Source: Bolinopsis microptera (taxonomy: Eukaryota > Ctenophora > Tentaculata > Lobata > Bolinopsidae). From it: a DNA stretch of 64,000 bases. The notes under the pieces are model-generated. The model was not told where the DNA came from. It made no database searches and worked only from the letters and a program-made list of their open reading frames with translations. A program made the translations under genes and the position numbers. Location of the stretch: positions 2,357,675 through 2,421,674 of the forward strand of contig NC_087078.1 in NCBI RefSeq assembly GCF_026151205.1, given 5' to 3'. Every line of letters starts with the position of its first letter. Position 1 is the first letter of the stretch. Shown one piece after another: positions 63,036 to 64,000 of this stretch.

Positions 63036-64000
63036 CAACGAGATGGAAACTTGAAACGTGCCCTGAAGAATGGAGGTCAACTAGGTGACAAAATCACGAT
63101 CGCAGTGAAGCCCAGCCAAAGAAGGCCGGGACTCCGGGAAATCTGGGACATATTTACCACGTACAGTTAGGGAGAACTAACTACAAAGTTAGGGAGAATA
63201 ATATAGAGCGAACGGCAATGACCCGAATCTTCACAAGAACATAATTCTAAAAATCCTCTATTTGCTTATTCCGCCGCTCGATCGCCGTTTCACAAGACTC
63301 ACTGTATACCAACTAGACAGGATCCGAACCTGCCGGATCTTGTCGGAAGGGAATAAGAGTGGGGGAGGTTGGCTGGGACCTTCTAAAAACTAGACACAAG
63401 GCGGCGTGATCCGGTAAGTGGTACACAAGAGCAGGAACTTAACCGACCAGCTTTTATAGCGTGGTTCCGGCCCGGAAATGAGACGGAACAAGAGTAAATA
63501 TTGTCCGGGAGTTGTCCGGGAGTTGGTGAAGATTGGAGGTGACTAAATGTAAGCCGGATCCTGGAGATCTGGTATCTGGCGTGATGGAGATGATTTTAAC
63601 CGAGCTGGGCCGGTGATCTGTGCCGTGCTTGTGGAGAATTAAAGAAAAGGGGGAGGAAGTTGGGTTTTTGCTGTTTCTGACGCGGTTGAGGGCTGTTATG
63701 ACGCCACCCTTCTATTCGGTGTCAGTGTTACTAAGTAGTGAGACATGTCGGTCTGAGAAAACAAGCAGGGGTTAAGTTCTCTGAATATGTTCTTAAGCGG
63801 GTGGTAGTGTGGTTGGAAAATGGTGGGAGCAGGTTGAGATGTGTCTTGGAAGGGGGCGTATTGTTACATTTTAACAGCTGATGAGCGCTCATGAGGGCTC
63901 AAAATCGAATTAAGGGCTGAAATCACGTTAGGAGAGATCCTTGAAATGTAATAAAAAGTGACTTTGTTTTGACAAGTACCTATAGCCACGTGGCGTGAAG

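Larger units (their letters stand above)
60855..64000. other. 5' flank of the TRERF1-like gene, no supported gene
   Basis: No exon, RNA gene or known element seen on either strand. The right end (63200-64000) is more GC-rich and may be promoter-like or part of an unseen gene. The frames at 61187-61399 and 61365-61556 have no domain. Confidence 0.4.

Noticed and set aside
62958-63170. Arg/Glu repeat protein
   Set aside because: It is a translation of the (AG)n microsatellite with a random tail.

Overview
The window is animal (metazoan) nuclear DNA. It has spliceosomal introns with GT-AG borders, one probable GC-AG intron, low overall GC, and three recognisable metazoan-type genes: an ANTH/I-LWEQ endocytic adaptor of the HIP1/HIP1R/Sla2 family, a rhodopsin-family GPCR, and an ELM2-SANT-C2H2 corepressor of the TRERF1/ZNF541 family. 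Short TTAGGG runs suit most animals but not the TTAGG of most insects. I cannot fix the phylum; an invertebrate or early-branching animal is my guess.

Layout. 1-3531 (+): the last three exons of an unrecognised polyglutamine protein, with a poly(A) signal near 3690. 3696-8715: AT-rich convergent intergenic DNA with two MITE-like elements. 8716-50586 (-): a HIP1-family gene rebuilt here as 22 coding exons. All junctions keep phase except one around exon 8/9, where a piece of the coiled coil seems to be missing. Inside the 7.7-kb intron between exons 15 and 16, on the opposite strand, lies a two-exon GPCR gene (19476-20763). Introns also hold a 5'-truncated LINE (about 22270-23048) and many tandem arrays. 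50590-56622: spacer with a tRNA-derived SINE, a foldback element with a perfect 22-bp-stem hairpin, three copies of a GC-rich dispersed repeat, TTAGGG motifs and a 22-bp minisatellite. 56623-60854 (-): an 8-exon TRERF1/ZNF541-like gene. 60855-64000: upstream flank with only simple repeats.

The most striking content is the tandem-repeat biology of the HIP1-like gene. The intron before exon 9 carries a 13.1-kb array (30543-43653) of roughly 300 units of 41-43 bp. Every unit I read has an intact CACGTG core, nearly always inside GTCACGTGAC, the palindrome known as the CLEAR/TFEB-type E-box. A second 30-bp minisatellite (45242-46150) repeats the real 3' splice site of exon 8 about 30 times, with branch-point-like CTAAC, pyrimidine tract and CAG. 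Only the copy touching the exon gives an open frame; every other copy would place TAA four codons after the junction. Exons 9, 14, 16 and 17 also have tandem arrays at or just upstream of their acceptors. The 3' ends of introns in this gene therefore look like repeated sites of minisatellite birth.

The genes do not form a pathway in any obvious way. The HIP1-like protein should link phosphoinositides and clathrin to actin in endocytosis. The TRERF1-like protein should scaffold HDAC1/2 in a MiDAC-type complex. The GPCR is an orphan nested gene.
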